Program-made: the position numbers and the translations under genes
Notes under the pieces: model-generated
The model's input: the letters and a program-made list of their open reading frames with translations, nothing else
Told to the model about the DNA's origin: nothing
Database searches by the model: none
Shown: piece by piece, positions 1-5,023 of the stretch
How the letters are laid out: the number at the start of each line of letters is the position of its first letter
How positions within the stretch are numbered: position 1 is the first letter of the stretch
DNA from: Methylovulum sp.
GTDB lineage: Bacteria; Pseudomonadota; Gammaproteobacteria; Methylococcales; Methylomonadaceae
Length of the DNA: 5,701 nt
Assembly (NCBI GenBank): GCA_028713595.1
Contig: JAQTNZ010000195.1
Coordinates: 1-5,701 of the forward strand
Reading direction: 5' to 3'

Positions 1-774
1 CAGCCGGTCAGCCGTGACGAAATCATCCTGCCGGAGCGGATTATCGAAGAGTTGGAGCGGACCATCATCCGTTTTTGCGGCAATCGCGAACGCTTACGGG
101 CGTTGGGCTTGCCAACCAAGCGGGGGGTGCTGTTCTATGGGCCGCCCGGTACCGGAAAAACCCACACCGTCCGCTATCTCGCCTCCCAACTGCAAGGGCA
201 TACGACCTTTTTGGTGACTGCCGAACAAATCGGCCTGTTACCCGAATACTTCTCATTGGCCCGCTTAATGCAGCCGGTGATTTTCGTCATCGAAGATGCC
301 GACCTGTTAGCCAAAGCGCGCGAATCCATGCACAGTCCGGTGGAAGAGGCCTTGCTCAACCATTTGCTCAATGAGATGGACGGCCTGAAAGAGGATGCCG
401 ACATCCTGTTCGTGTTGTCCACCAACAAACCGGAAGCCTTGGAAGCCGCCCTGGTCGCACGGCCTGGGCGTATCGACCAACTGATAGAGTTTCCCAAACC
501 TGACGAAAACTGTCGGCTGCGGTTAATGAAGCTGTACGGCGCCGCCCTGACGCTAACGCCGGCACTTGAGGGCAATATCGCCAACCGCACCCAAGGGGTC
601 AGCGCCTCGTTCATCAAAGAGCTGATGCGACGGCTGGCGCAATACTCGATAGAGCGCGGCGAAGACGGCCACATCAATGAAGCCGATGTCGAACAGGCAC
701 TGGAAGAAATGCTGTTTACAAACAACCTGTTGAATCGGGCCATATTGGGCGCCGATGGGGTCGATGCCGCGTGA
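1..774 (+). CDS. AAA family ATPase, 5' end cut by window edge
   Basis: ATP-driven remodelling enzyme of the AAA family; the substrate is unknown. The reading frame is open from base 1, so the TTG at 52 is unlikely to be the start and an N-terminal part lies outside the window. Counting from that TTG as residue 1, the sequence shows Walker A GPPGTGKT at residues 30-37 (bases 139-162), a Walker B strand VIFVIED at 76-82, sensor 1 VLSTN at 111-115, and the second region of homology with the arginine-finger segment RPGRID at 127-132. A helical lid with the sensor 2 region follows (about 165-225). Walker B ends in Glu-Asp rather than the usual Asp-Glu; this swap is known in some AAA groups such as Bcs1-like proteins, so activity is still expected. 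No membrane segment or protease domain is visible. The membrane-protein gene follows 3 bases after the stop. The last ~72 bases recur at 1446-1517. Confidence 0.93.
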   Translation, partial: QPVSRDEIILPERIIEELERTIIRFCGNRERLRALGLPTKRGVLFYGPPGTGKTHTVRYLASQLQGHTTFLVTAEQIGLLPEYFSLARLMQPVIFVIEDADLLAKARESMHSPVEEALLNHLLNEMDGLKEDADILFVLSTNKPEALEAALVARPGRIDQLIEFPKPDENCRLRLMKLYGAALTLTPALEGNIANRTQGVSASFIKELMRRLAQYSIERGEDGHINEADVEQALEEMLFTNNLLNRAILGADGVDAA

Positions 775-777
775 TTC

Positions 778-1383
778 ATGGCAAAGCCAAACCCTTACGA
801 CATTAATAGGCCCGCTATGCAAACCCTCACCCCCGCGCAGCAAGGACTCATCCAAGCCGAGCTTAACCGCTTTGAAAAAGTGCTCTGGAGTTCAACGCCA
901 AACCCTGGCAGGTTAGCCAAAAAAACCTTGCCCGTAGTCATTTTTGCCATTCCGTGGACGGCCTTTAGCCTATTTTGGATAGCCAGCGCCAGCGGCTTTA
1001 AGTGGCCCGACCTCAGTGGCGGTTTCGGGTTGTTCCCGCTGTTTGGCCTGCCTTTTTTGCTGATAGGTTTAGGGATGCTGCTCTCGCCCCTGCTGGTCGC
1101 CAAAAAAGCCGCCGCCACGGCCTATGCCATCACCAACGAACGGGCCATTATTATTGAGCCGGGATGGTTTGGGGGCATGAACATCCGCTCGTTTTTCCCG
1201 CACCAGCTGTCAGATATCCGCAAAGTCCAGTTTGCCGACGGCAATGGCGACCTGATCCTTGACAACAACGCCCCCACTGACAACCGACGGGGCAACGCTA
1301 CGGATATTGGCTTTTTTGGCATCGCGGACGTGAAAAAAGTCGAGGCCCTGATTTTTGTCTTAGCCAACCCCTCTGCGGCTTGA
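778..1383 (+). CDS. Two-helix membrane protein with PH-like C-terminal domain
   Basis: A 201-residue inner-membrane protein of unknown function. The pattern matches a widespread proteobacterial family: a short cytoplasmic N-terminus with EKVLWSSTPNPG (33-44), two hydrophobic helices (about 51-70 and 84-107), then a soluble domain opening with YAITNERAIII (116-126) and containing RSFFPHQLSDIRKV (137-150), GNGDLIL (155-161) and a closing IGFFGIADVKKVEALI (177-192). That domain resembles bacterial PH (bPH) folds; this is recognition by pattern, not a search. The ATG at 778 is used because it is the first in frame and lies 3 bases after the ATPase stop, suggesting translational coupling; no clear Shine-Dalgarno precedes it. 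The ATG at 817 (residue 14) is an alternative and would leave the family-like part intact. The spacing suggests co-transcription with the ATPase, perhaps as its membrane anchor or target (inference). Confidence 0.85.
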   Translation: MAKPNPYDINRPAMQTLTPAQQGLIQAELNRFEKVLWSSTPNPGRLAKKTLPVVIFAIPWTAFSLFWIASASGFKWPDLSGGFGLFPLFGLPFLLIGLGMLLSPLLVAKKAAATAYAITNERAIIIEPGWFGGMNIRSFFPHQLSDIRKVQFADGNGDLILDNNAPTDNRRGNATDIGFFGIADVKKVEALIFVLANPSAA

Positions 1384-1407
1384 ATGCATGTTGGGTTTCA
1401 ATCATCC

Positions 1408-1436
1408 GGCGCATTACGGCTATCGCCTAATGCGCC
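1408..1436. repeat. REP-like hairpin after the membrane-protein gene
   Basis: A perfect 9-base inverted repeat, GGCGCATTA (1408-1416) and TAATGCGCC (1428-1436), closes a smaller GGC/GCC stem (1418-1420 with 1425-1427) across one bulged C, with loop TATC. It begins 24 bases after the stop of the membrane-protein gene and has no T-run, so it is better read as an extragenic palindrome than as an intrinsic terminator. A degenerate relative with GGCGCATT is at 4899-4906. Confidence 0.7.
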
Positions 1437-1445
1437 CTACGCGGG

Positions 1446-1523
1446 CTGGAAGAAATGCTGTTTACAAACAACCTGTTGAATCGGGCCATATTGGGCGCCG
1501 ATGAGGCCGATGCAACGAGATAG
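1446..1523 (+). pseudogene. Duplicated 3' end of the AAA ATPase gene
   Basis: Bases 1446-1503 are identical to 700-757 of the ATPase gene over 58 positions. The match continues to 1517/771 with four mismatches, at a constant offset of 746. In the matching frame it encodes the last residues of the ATPase (LEEMLFTNNLLNRAILGAD) and then a different ending, EADATR, closed by TAG at 1521-1523. There is no start codon or upstream domain, and 1441-1445 join directly to the REP-like sequence. It is therefore a remnant, not a gene. Likely sources are a partial tandem duplication or a second ATPase copy mostly lost by deletion. The GTTGGGGT repeat begins 3 bases after its stop. Confidence 0.88.
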
Positions 1524-1525
1524 GT

Positions 1526-1581
1526 GTAGGTTGGGGTGAGCTTGCGAACCCCAACAGTTCAACGTACACGACCACCCTACC
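1526..1581 (+). repeat. Interspersed GTTGGGGT palindromic repeat, copy 1
   Basis: An 8-base stem, GTTGGGGT (1530-1537) with ACCCCAAC (1548-1555), is enclosed by GTAGG (1526-1530) and CCTACC at the far end (1576-1581). The whole unit recurs in the same orientation at 4938-4991: the first 31 bases are identical, and the rest differs by a GT/TG exchange and a two-base gap. This looks like a REP-type extragenic element. Confidence 0.85.
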
Positions 1582-1599
1582 TACGGCCCCACTGAAAGT

Positions 1600-1614
1600 A
1601 GGTGGGTTAGCGCG
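1600..1614 (+). repeat. 15-base direct repeat AGGTGGGTTAGCGCG, copy 1
   Basis: AGGTGGGTTAGCGCG occurs here and, identically and in the same orientation, at 4077-4091. In this copy it forms the left arm of the long inverted repeat that ends at 1656; in the other it forms the right arm of a different hairpin. The shared block in unlike surroundings marks a dispersed repeat family. Confidence 0.75.
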
Positions 1615-1673
1615 GGACACAGGGGACTAAAGCCCACCCACAGCGTGTCCCGCGCTGTTGAGTTGTTTTTTTT
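1609..1673 (+). terminator. Long inverted repeat followed by T8, probable terminator
   Basis: AGCGCGGGACAC (1609-1620) pairs perfectly with GTGTCCCGCGCT (1645-1656) over 12 bases, around a 24-base loop. A T-rich stretch follows, ending in eight T at 1666-1673. This is the best candidate terminator for transcription coming from the ATPase region. The loop is long and the T-run starts 9 bases after the stem, so efficiency is uncertain. The loop also contains AGCCCACC (1631-1638), which can pair with GGTGGGTT (1601-1608), giving an alternative fold. Confidence 0.55.
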
Positions 1674-1699
1674 GAACCTTGATACTAAAGCTAACCGGC

Positions 1700-1716
1700 T
1701 AAAGCCGATGGCTTTA
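1700..1716. repeat. Short hairpin TAAAGCC / GGCTTTA
   Basis: A 7-base perfect inverted repeat, TAAAGCC (1700-1706) and GGCTTTA (1710-1716), with a 3-base loop. No T-run follows directly. Related CTAAAGCC words occur at 1628-1634 and 1837-1844, so it may be a fragment of the same family of short repeats. Confidence 0.45.
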
Positions 1717-1750
1717 ACCTTAAATAGTGAAATAAAAATTTTTAACACCA

Positions 1751-1788
1751 TTTTTTATTGCTAAAATAATTTTTTATCGCTAAAATAA
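1751..1788 (+). repeat. 19-base tandem repeat in AT-rich leader
   Basis: Two adjacent 19-base units, 1751-1769 and 1770-1788, differ at one position only (T1759 against C1778). Each has the form T6-AT(T/C)GCTAAAATAA. They lie in a strongly AT-rich island (about 1720-1820) upstream of the sulfatase gene. The arrangement could be a tandem operator or a simple slippage duplication; the sequence alone does not decide. Confidence 0.8.
1758..1786 (+). promoter_or_regulatory. Candidate sigma-70 promoter for the alkyl sulfatase
   Basis: TTGCTA (1758-1763) and TAAAAT (1781-1786) are separated by 17 bases and match the -35 and -10 consensus at 4/6 and 5/6. Transcription would begin near 1793 and leave a leader of about 100 bases. 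The -35 element lies in the first 19-base unit and the -10 in the second, so the tandem duplication itself may have made the promoter. In AT-rich DNA such matches arise easily, hence the modest confidence. Confidence 0.4.
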
Positions 1789-1895
1789 GCTTTCAAAAAA
1801 TACCATAAAAAGACTTTATTTAGGAACCAAAGGCCACTAAAGCCTGTTTGTAAATTACTCGACATCCCCTGCCAACAATAACTAACGATAATAAT

Positions 1896-4046
1896 ATGAC
1901 AGCACGAATAACACCTAATGACGCTACCCAAGCGACTAAAGATGCCAATAAGGCATTGGCCAATAAGCTTAACTTTAATGACGACAGCTCTTTCATCAAT
2001 GCCCGCCGTGGTTTTTGCAAAACATTAAATGAAGTGACCATCGTTAGCCAGAATAATGCAGACAAGGCCATTTGGGATTTGACCCCCTATGAGTATCAAG
2101 CCTCTTCTCCCGATACCGACACCGATCCCGATGACGCGCCTGACACCATCAACCCCAGCCTGTGGCGGCAAGCCAAGCTGAACACGATTAACGGCTTGTT
2201 TGAAGTGACCGATGGTCTTGATGTTGCCCATAAGATTTATCAGGTACGCGCGTTTGACATGTCCAATATGACCATTATTGAAGGGGAAACCGGGCTTATT
2301 ATCGTTGATCCGCTCATTTCAGAAGAATGCGCCAAAGCCGCCTTACAGCTATACCGTGACTACGCAGGCTCCACGCATCCGGTAAAAGCGGTTATCTTTA
2401 CCCATAGCCATGTCGATCATTTTGGCGGTGTCTTAGGGCTTTTTGATGATTATGACGCGGAGATAGGGGGGGTCACGATCATTGCCCCGGCCGGTTTTAT
2501 GGATCATGCGGTCAGCGAAAATGTCTATGCCGGAACCGCAATGGTGCGCCGTGCCGAATATATGTACGGCCCTTACCTTGAGAAAAATCCAAAAGGCCAA
2601 GTGGACGCAGGTTTAGGCAAAGGCCAATCAACCGGCGTAATCTCGATAGCCAGCCCGACCCTCACCATTTCGGCCAGCGGCCGCCACCCTGACCCGATTG
2701 ATGGCATTTATTTTGATTTTTATATGGCGCCCGGCTCTGAGGCCCCTTCGGAATTTTGTTTTTACTTACCCGACCTGAAGGCCTTGTGCATGGCGGAAGA
2801 CGCTTGCCACACCCTGCACAATATCCAAACGCTGCGGGGCGCACAAGTCCGTAACGCCTTGGCGTGGTCAAAATATCTCAGCGAATTGCTGGAACTGTAT
2901 GGCAGGGAAGCGCAGGTGCTGTTTGCCCAGCATCATTGGCCGGTGTGGAACGATACTGGCTCTAAAGCCGAAACGCAAGCCATCCCCGATTTTTTGGCCA
3001 AACAGCGGGATATGTACCGGTATTTGAACGACCAAACCTTACGGATGCTCAACAAAGGCTATACCGGCATTGAAATTGGCGAAGTGTTCGCCATGCCGCC
3101 CGCCATTGAGCAAGCGTGGTCGTGCCGGGGCTATTACGGCTCCGTCAGCCACAATGTCAAAGGCGTTTATGACCGTTATATGGGCTGGTTCGACGGCAAC
3201 CCCTCTAACCTCCACCCTTTGCCGCCACAACAAAGCAGCCCTTTGTATATCAATTTGATGGGGGGTGTCGGGCCGGTTATTGCCTACGCCCAAGAGGCCT
3301 ATAATTCCTCAACCCCTAACTACCGTTGGATTGCCGAATTGCTGCATAAAGTCGTGTTCACCGAGCCGACAAACACCACGGCGAAACACCTCTTGGCGGA
3401 CACCTTAGAACAGTTGGGTTATCAGGCGGAATCAGGGCCTTGGCGTAATTTTTACCTGATGGGCGCACAAGAATTGCGCGGCGGCATCCTTAGCTCCGAT
3501 GAGGCCAGTTCGGAGACCGACCCCAGTATGTTTGAAGCGATGACGCTGGATATGCTGTTTGATGCACTGGGTACGCACATCGTTGCCCCGCGCATGATTG
3601 ACATGGGCATTAGCGAGATTGTCATGAACTGGAATTTTACCGACCCGCGGCTCAAACAATGGCCGGAACCGGAATCGCTGTATGTGGTCAGGGTCAGCAA
3701 TGGTGCCTTAAGTTACGCCATCGGCAAACAGGATGCCAATGCCGGGACAACGGTGCAACTTAGCCGCGATACGTTCAACGCTATATTGCTAGGGGACATG
3801 TCCTTGGATGAGGCGATTAGCTCAGGGCAATTGGTCGTGACCAACCCAGGGGTATTAATCAACTTTTTCTACTTGCTTGACGGCAGCGACCCTAAGTTTC
3901 CGATTGTCACCCCCCGCTCCGATATTGATGACGCTTGGAATCCGCCCCGTGCAATCCCCGCGCACTCCGCCGGTAAAAAACGGCGGGATTGCGCCATTGC
4001 CACAAAACGCCGGCGTTATCTGGGGCCGATACCAAAATCCCGTTGA
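1896..4046 (+). CDS. Alkyl sulfatase, metallo-beta-lactamase fold (SdsA1/YjcS type)
   Basis: Expected to hydrolyse primary alkyl sulfates such as dodecyl sulfate to alcohol and sulfate with two zinc ions. The N-terminus carries the family patterns NPSLWRQAKLN (86-96), YQVRAFDMSNMTIIEG (125-140) and the metal motif THSHVDHFGG (179-188; His180, His182, Asp184, His185). The other expected ligands are present: Glu282 in APGSEAPSE, Glu301 in MAEDACHTLHN, and His346 in QHHWPVW. A helical dimerisation region follows (about 360-530), with YINLMGG at 461-467, and then an SCP2-like C-terminal domain (about 550-673). No signal peptide is visible, so the enzyme appears cytoplasmic, unlike secreted SdsA1. 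The ATG at 1896 is the only usual start before the in-frame stop at 1851, but lacks a good Shine-Dalgarno. Residues 108-113 look like a small insertion. The last ~42 residues, after FPIVTPR, are a basic tail not expected in the family. No regulator or alcohol dehydrogenase lies beside it. Confidence 0.93.
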   Translation: MTARITPNDATQATKDANKALANKLNFNDDSSFINARRGFCKTLNEVTIVSQNNADKAIWDLTPYEYQASSPDTDTDPDDAPDTINPSLWRQAKLNTINGLFEVTDGLDVAHKIYQVRAFDMSNMTIIEGETGLIIVDPLISEECAKAALQLYRDYAGSTHPVKAVIFTHSHVDHFGGVLGLFDDYDAEIGGVTIIAPAGFMDHAVSENVYAGTAMVRRAEYMYGPYLEKNPKGQVDAGLGKGQSTGVISIASPTLTISASGRHPDPIDGIYFDFYMAPGSEAPSEFCFYLPDLKALCMAEDACHTLHNIQTLRGAQVRNALAWSKYLSELLELYGREAQVLFAQHHWPVWNDTGSKAETQAIPDFLAKQRDMYRYLNDQTLRMLNKGYTGIEIGEVFAMPPAIEQAWSCRGYYGSVSHNVKGVYDRYMGWFDGNPSNLHPLPPQQSSPLYINLMGGVGPVIAYAQEAYNSSTPNYRWIAELLHKVVFTEPTNTTAKHLLADTLEQLGYQAESGPWRNFYLMGAQELRGGILSSDEASSETDPSMFEAMTLDMLFDALGTHIVAPRMIDMGISEIVMNWNFTDPRLKQWPEPESLYVVRVSNGALSYAIGKQDANAGTTVQLSRDTFNAILLGDMSLDEAISSGQLVVTNPGVLINFFYLLDGSDPKFPIVTPRSDIDDAWNPPRAIPAHSAGKKRRDCAIATKRRRYLGPIPKSR
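3951..3992. repeat. Inverted repeat inside the sulfatase tail
   Basis: GCAATCCC (3951-3958) is the reverse complement of GGGATTGC (3985-3992), and between them CCGCCG (3967-3972) faces CGGCGG (3981-3986) across GTAAAAAA. The two stems overlap by two bases and can form a bulged hairpin. It lies wholly in the unusual C-terminal extension. A 12-base palindrome AACGCCGGCGTT follows at 4006-4017. This palindrome density resembles intergenic DNA more than coding DNA. Confidence 0.6.
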
Positions 4047-4049
4047 TTT

Positions 4050-4688
4050 TTAACTTAACACCCACCTGCTAAAAGCAGGTGGGTTAGCGCGTTTGGTGGT
4101 GGCCAAGCAGCCTAAGCCCAGCGCCATCAACAGCCATGTTTCCGGTTCCGGCAGGGGAGTTTCTGAAGTATCGATCTGGTTAGTAAGTGAAGACAACGCG
4201 CTTGCGTCTGAAATCGTCAAATCCCCTCGATCCGTACCGAAAGGCCCAGAAGTGCTGCTTCCATAGAGGGCCAATGAAAGGGAGCCGTTATTTAGGATGT
4301 TGAAAAGCTGGTCTGTGGAGAATATGGCTAGGGAGCCCCCACCATTAGCCAGCAAGGCTACTATTGTAGAAAATGGCGCATCGAGAATGCCGGAAAGATC
4401 AACGCTTATAACCACAAACAGATCGCTAAAACTGAACAGGCCAATCCCGTCGATATTTCCGGCCATGCTACCTGTAATGGAGTTAAGGTCTACAATGGCA
4501 TCGCCTGCATCATACGATATAGACTGAAAATCATTGGTATCGCCTGTGAAGGTAAATGTAGTTGCAGCGTCAACAAAAGACAGGCTGCCCAACGTGCCAC
4601 TTATTGCCCCTGTCACAGTCGTTGTAATCGGCGTCGCAGAAACGGATTGGGCAAACAAGGCGATAACGCAGAAAAGGATTCGTATCAT
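4050..4688 (-). CDS. PEP-CTERM sorting-domain exported protein
   Basis: A 212-residue secreted protein of unknown role. The start is the ATG at 4686-4688, because it begins a clear signal peptide, MIRILFCVIALFAQSVSA, with likely cleavage after Ala18, and because TTTAGGA precedes it at ribosome-binding distance. The frame stays open upstream to 4931 only from a TTG and without sensible protein. The mature part is rich in Ser, Thr, Gly, Asp and hydrophobic residues, of beta-rich look, with no catalytic motif I recognise. Near the C-terminus stand PLPEPETW (178-185), a hydrophobic stretch LLMALGLGCLA and TTKR (197-200): the PEP-CTERM signal handled by an exosortase (EpsH/XrtA type) for export to the surface or extracellular matrix. 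Family members usually stop soon after the basic residues; here about 12 more residues are encoded by a repeat hairpin. It converges on the sulfatase gene with 3 bases between stops. No exosortase gene is in the window. Confidence 0.88.
   Translation of the reverse strand: MIRILFCVIALFAQSVSATPITTTVTGAISGTLGSLSFVDAATTFTFTGDTNDFQSISYDAGDAIVDLNSITGSMAGNIDGIGLFSFSDLFVVISVDLSGILDAPFSTIVALLANGGGSLAIFSTDQLFNILNNGSLSLALYGSSTSGPFGTDRGDLTISDASALSSLTNQIDTSETPLPEPETWLLMALGLGCLATTKRANPPAFSRWVLS
4060..4084. terminator. Hairpin between convergent genes, inside the PEP-CTERM 3' end
   Basis: CCCACCTGCT (4061-4070) and AGCAGGTGGG (4074-4083) form a perfect 10-base stem with loop AAA, extended by an A-T pair at 4060/4084. 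It starts 13 bases after the sulfatase stop and could slow transcription from both sides. Neither strand has a strong T-run next to it, so termination is not certain. On the minus strand it encodes the last residues of the PEP-CTERM protein. Its right arm is part of the AGGTGGGTTAGCGCG repeat. Confidence 0.5.
4077..4091 (+). repeat. 15-base direct repeat AGGTGGGTTAGCGCG, copy 2
   Basis: Identical to 1600-1614 and in the same orientation, 2477 bases downstream. Together the two copies bracket the sulfatase gene. This copy lies within the coding end of the PEP-CTERM gene. Confidence 0.75.
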
Positions 4689-4695
4689 TTTATAG

Positions 4696-4702
4696 GTCCT
4701 AA
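4696..4702 (-). promoter_or_regulatory. Ribosome-binding site deciding the PEP-CTERM start
   Basis: On the minus strand the leader reads TTTAGGACCTATAAA directly before the ATG at 4688. The AGGA core sits about 9 bases upstream, which together with the signal peptide fixes this start against the longer open frame. Confidence 0.6.
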
Positions 4703-4745
4703 ATAAATCTAAATCGTTTGATGTGGGTTTAAGTATGGAAAAATT

Positions 4746-4776
4746 GGCGAAGGGTGGTTTTGCGCCACTAATCGCC
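4746..4776 (-). promoter_or_regulatory. Leader hairpin upstream of the PEP-CTERM gene
   Basis: GGCGA (4746-4750) pairs with TCGCC (4772-4776), and inside it GTGG (4754-4757) pairs with CCAC (4765-4768), leaving a 3-by-3 internal loop and a 7-base apical loop. If transcription starts near 4778, the hairpin would be at the very 5' end of the mRNA, about 58 bases before the start codon. It might stabilise the transcript or bind a regulator. No known riboswitch is recognised. Confidence 0.35.
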
Positions 4777-4784
4777 GATTCCAG

Positions 4785-4813
4785 ATTATACGTGACGATC
4801 AAGATTTTTATAA
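4785..4813 (-). promoter_or_regulatory. Candidate promoter for the PEP-CTERM gene
   Basis: On the minus strand a perfect TATAAT lies at 4785-4790, with TTATAA (4808-4813) 17 bases upstream as a weak -35. The predicted leader is about 90 bases. I checked the upstream stretch nearest the gene for a GG-N10-GC sigma-54 signature, known for some PEP-CTERM genes, and did not see one. Confidence 0.35.
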
Positions 4814-4892
4814 GATTCCCCTTTAATAATAGGGGTTTTCCCATTAAATATATAAATATAAACAATTGATTGGAAATGTGAAAATTATGACG

Positions 4893-4918
4893 CGGTAAGG
4901 CGCATTCCGTAGATACCG
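4893..4918. repeat. Degenerate REP-like fragment
   Basis: CGGTA (4893-4897) is the reverse complement of TACCG (4914-4918), and GGCGCATT (4899-4906) is shared with the hairpin at 1408-1416. The fragment stands 20 bases before the GTTGGGGT repeat pair, the same neighbour order as on the left side of the sulfatase. It may be a decayed copy. Confidence 0.35.
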
Positions 4919-4937
4919 TCTTAAAACCCAAGAGCGC

Positions 4938-5023
4938 GTAGGTTGGGGTGAGCTTGCGAACCCCAACATGTCAACACACGACCACCCTACCCTGTTGTGT
5001 TGGGGTTCGTACCTCACCCCAAC
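4938..5023. repeat. Inverted pair of GTTGGGGT repeats (BIME-like)
   Basis: The left unit (4938-4991) is copy 2 of the repeat at 1526-1581, with stem GTTGGGGT/ACCCCAAC. The right unit (4999-5023) is the same stem in inverted orientation: its reverse complement differs from the left core only in the few loop bases. Two head-to-head REP units joined by a short spacer resemble the bacterial interspersed mosaic elements known from other proteobacteria. The right unit contains the stop codon of the small minus-strand gene. Confidence 0.8.

Larger units (their letters stand above)
1384..1895. other. Gene-free interval between membrane-protein and sulfatase genes
   Basis: No credible gene is seen in these 512 bases. 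The left part (1384-1673) is a mosaic: REP-like hairpin, ATPase remnant, GTTGGGGT repeat, long inverted repeat with T8. The right part (1674-1895) is AT-rich and holds the short TAAAGCC hairpin, the 19-base tandem repeat, the candidate promoter and the sulfatase leader. No tRNA or known RNA gene is recognised. Confidence 0.75.
4689..5013. other. Gene-free interval upstream of the PEP-CTERM gene
   Basis: These 325 bases hold the PEP-CTERM leader, its candidate promoter and leader hairpin (4689-4813), an AT-rich stretch with a small CCCCT/AGGGG hairpin (4818-4835), the degenerate REP-like fragment, and most of the GTTGGGGT repeat pair. A frame stays open across 4689-4931 on the minus strand, but its start is a TTG and its protein has no sensible character. 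Confidence 0.7.

Noticed and set aside
174..779. Long minus-strand open frame of 201 residues
   Set aside because: It lies opposite the ATPase, whose Walker motifs and sensor residues fix the plus frame. Its serine- and arginine-rich product has no domain character.
1455..1523. Possible 22-residue small gene starting at the ATG in the ATPase remnant
   Set aside because: It is fully explained by the duplication of the ATPase 3' end and has no ribosome-binding site of its own.
1526..1673. CRISPR-like array suggested by repeated palindromic units
   Set aside because: The units differ, are not regularly spaced, and there are no cas genes; the pattern fits REP-type elements.
1815..1825. TTTATTTAGGA shared with the PEP-CTERM leader (minus strand 4697-4707)
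   Set aside because: An 11-base match in AT-rich DNA is expected by chance in a window of this size, and no start codon follows the copy at 1815 at a suitable distance.
1820..2071. Minus-strand open frame with a hydrophobic 83-residue product
   Set aside because: It is antisense to the N-terminus of the sulfatase, which matches its family in the plus frame. The hydrophobic look follows from the complementary codons.
4818..4840. CCCCT/AGGGG hairpin followed by TTTT as a plus-strand terminator
   Set aside because: The stem is only 5 bases with an 8-base AT loop, and no plus-strand gene ends just upstream.
4689..4931. N-terminal extension of the PEP-CTERM frame to a TTG at 4931
   Set aside because: The signal peptide and ribosome-binding site place the start at 4688; the extension covers AT-rich leader and promoter-like DNA.
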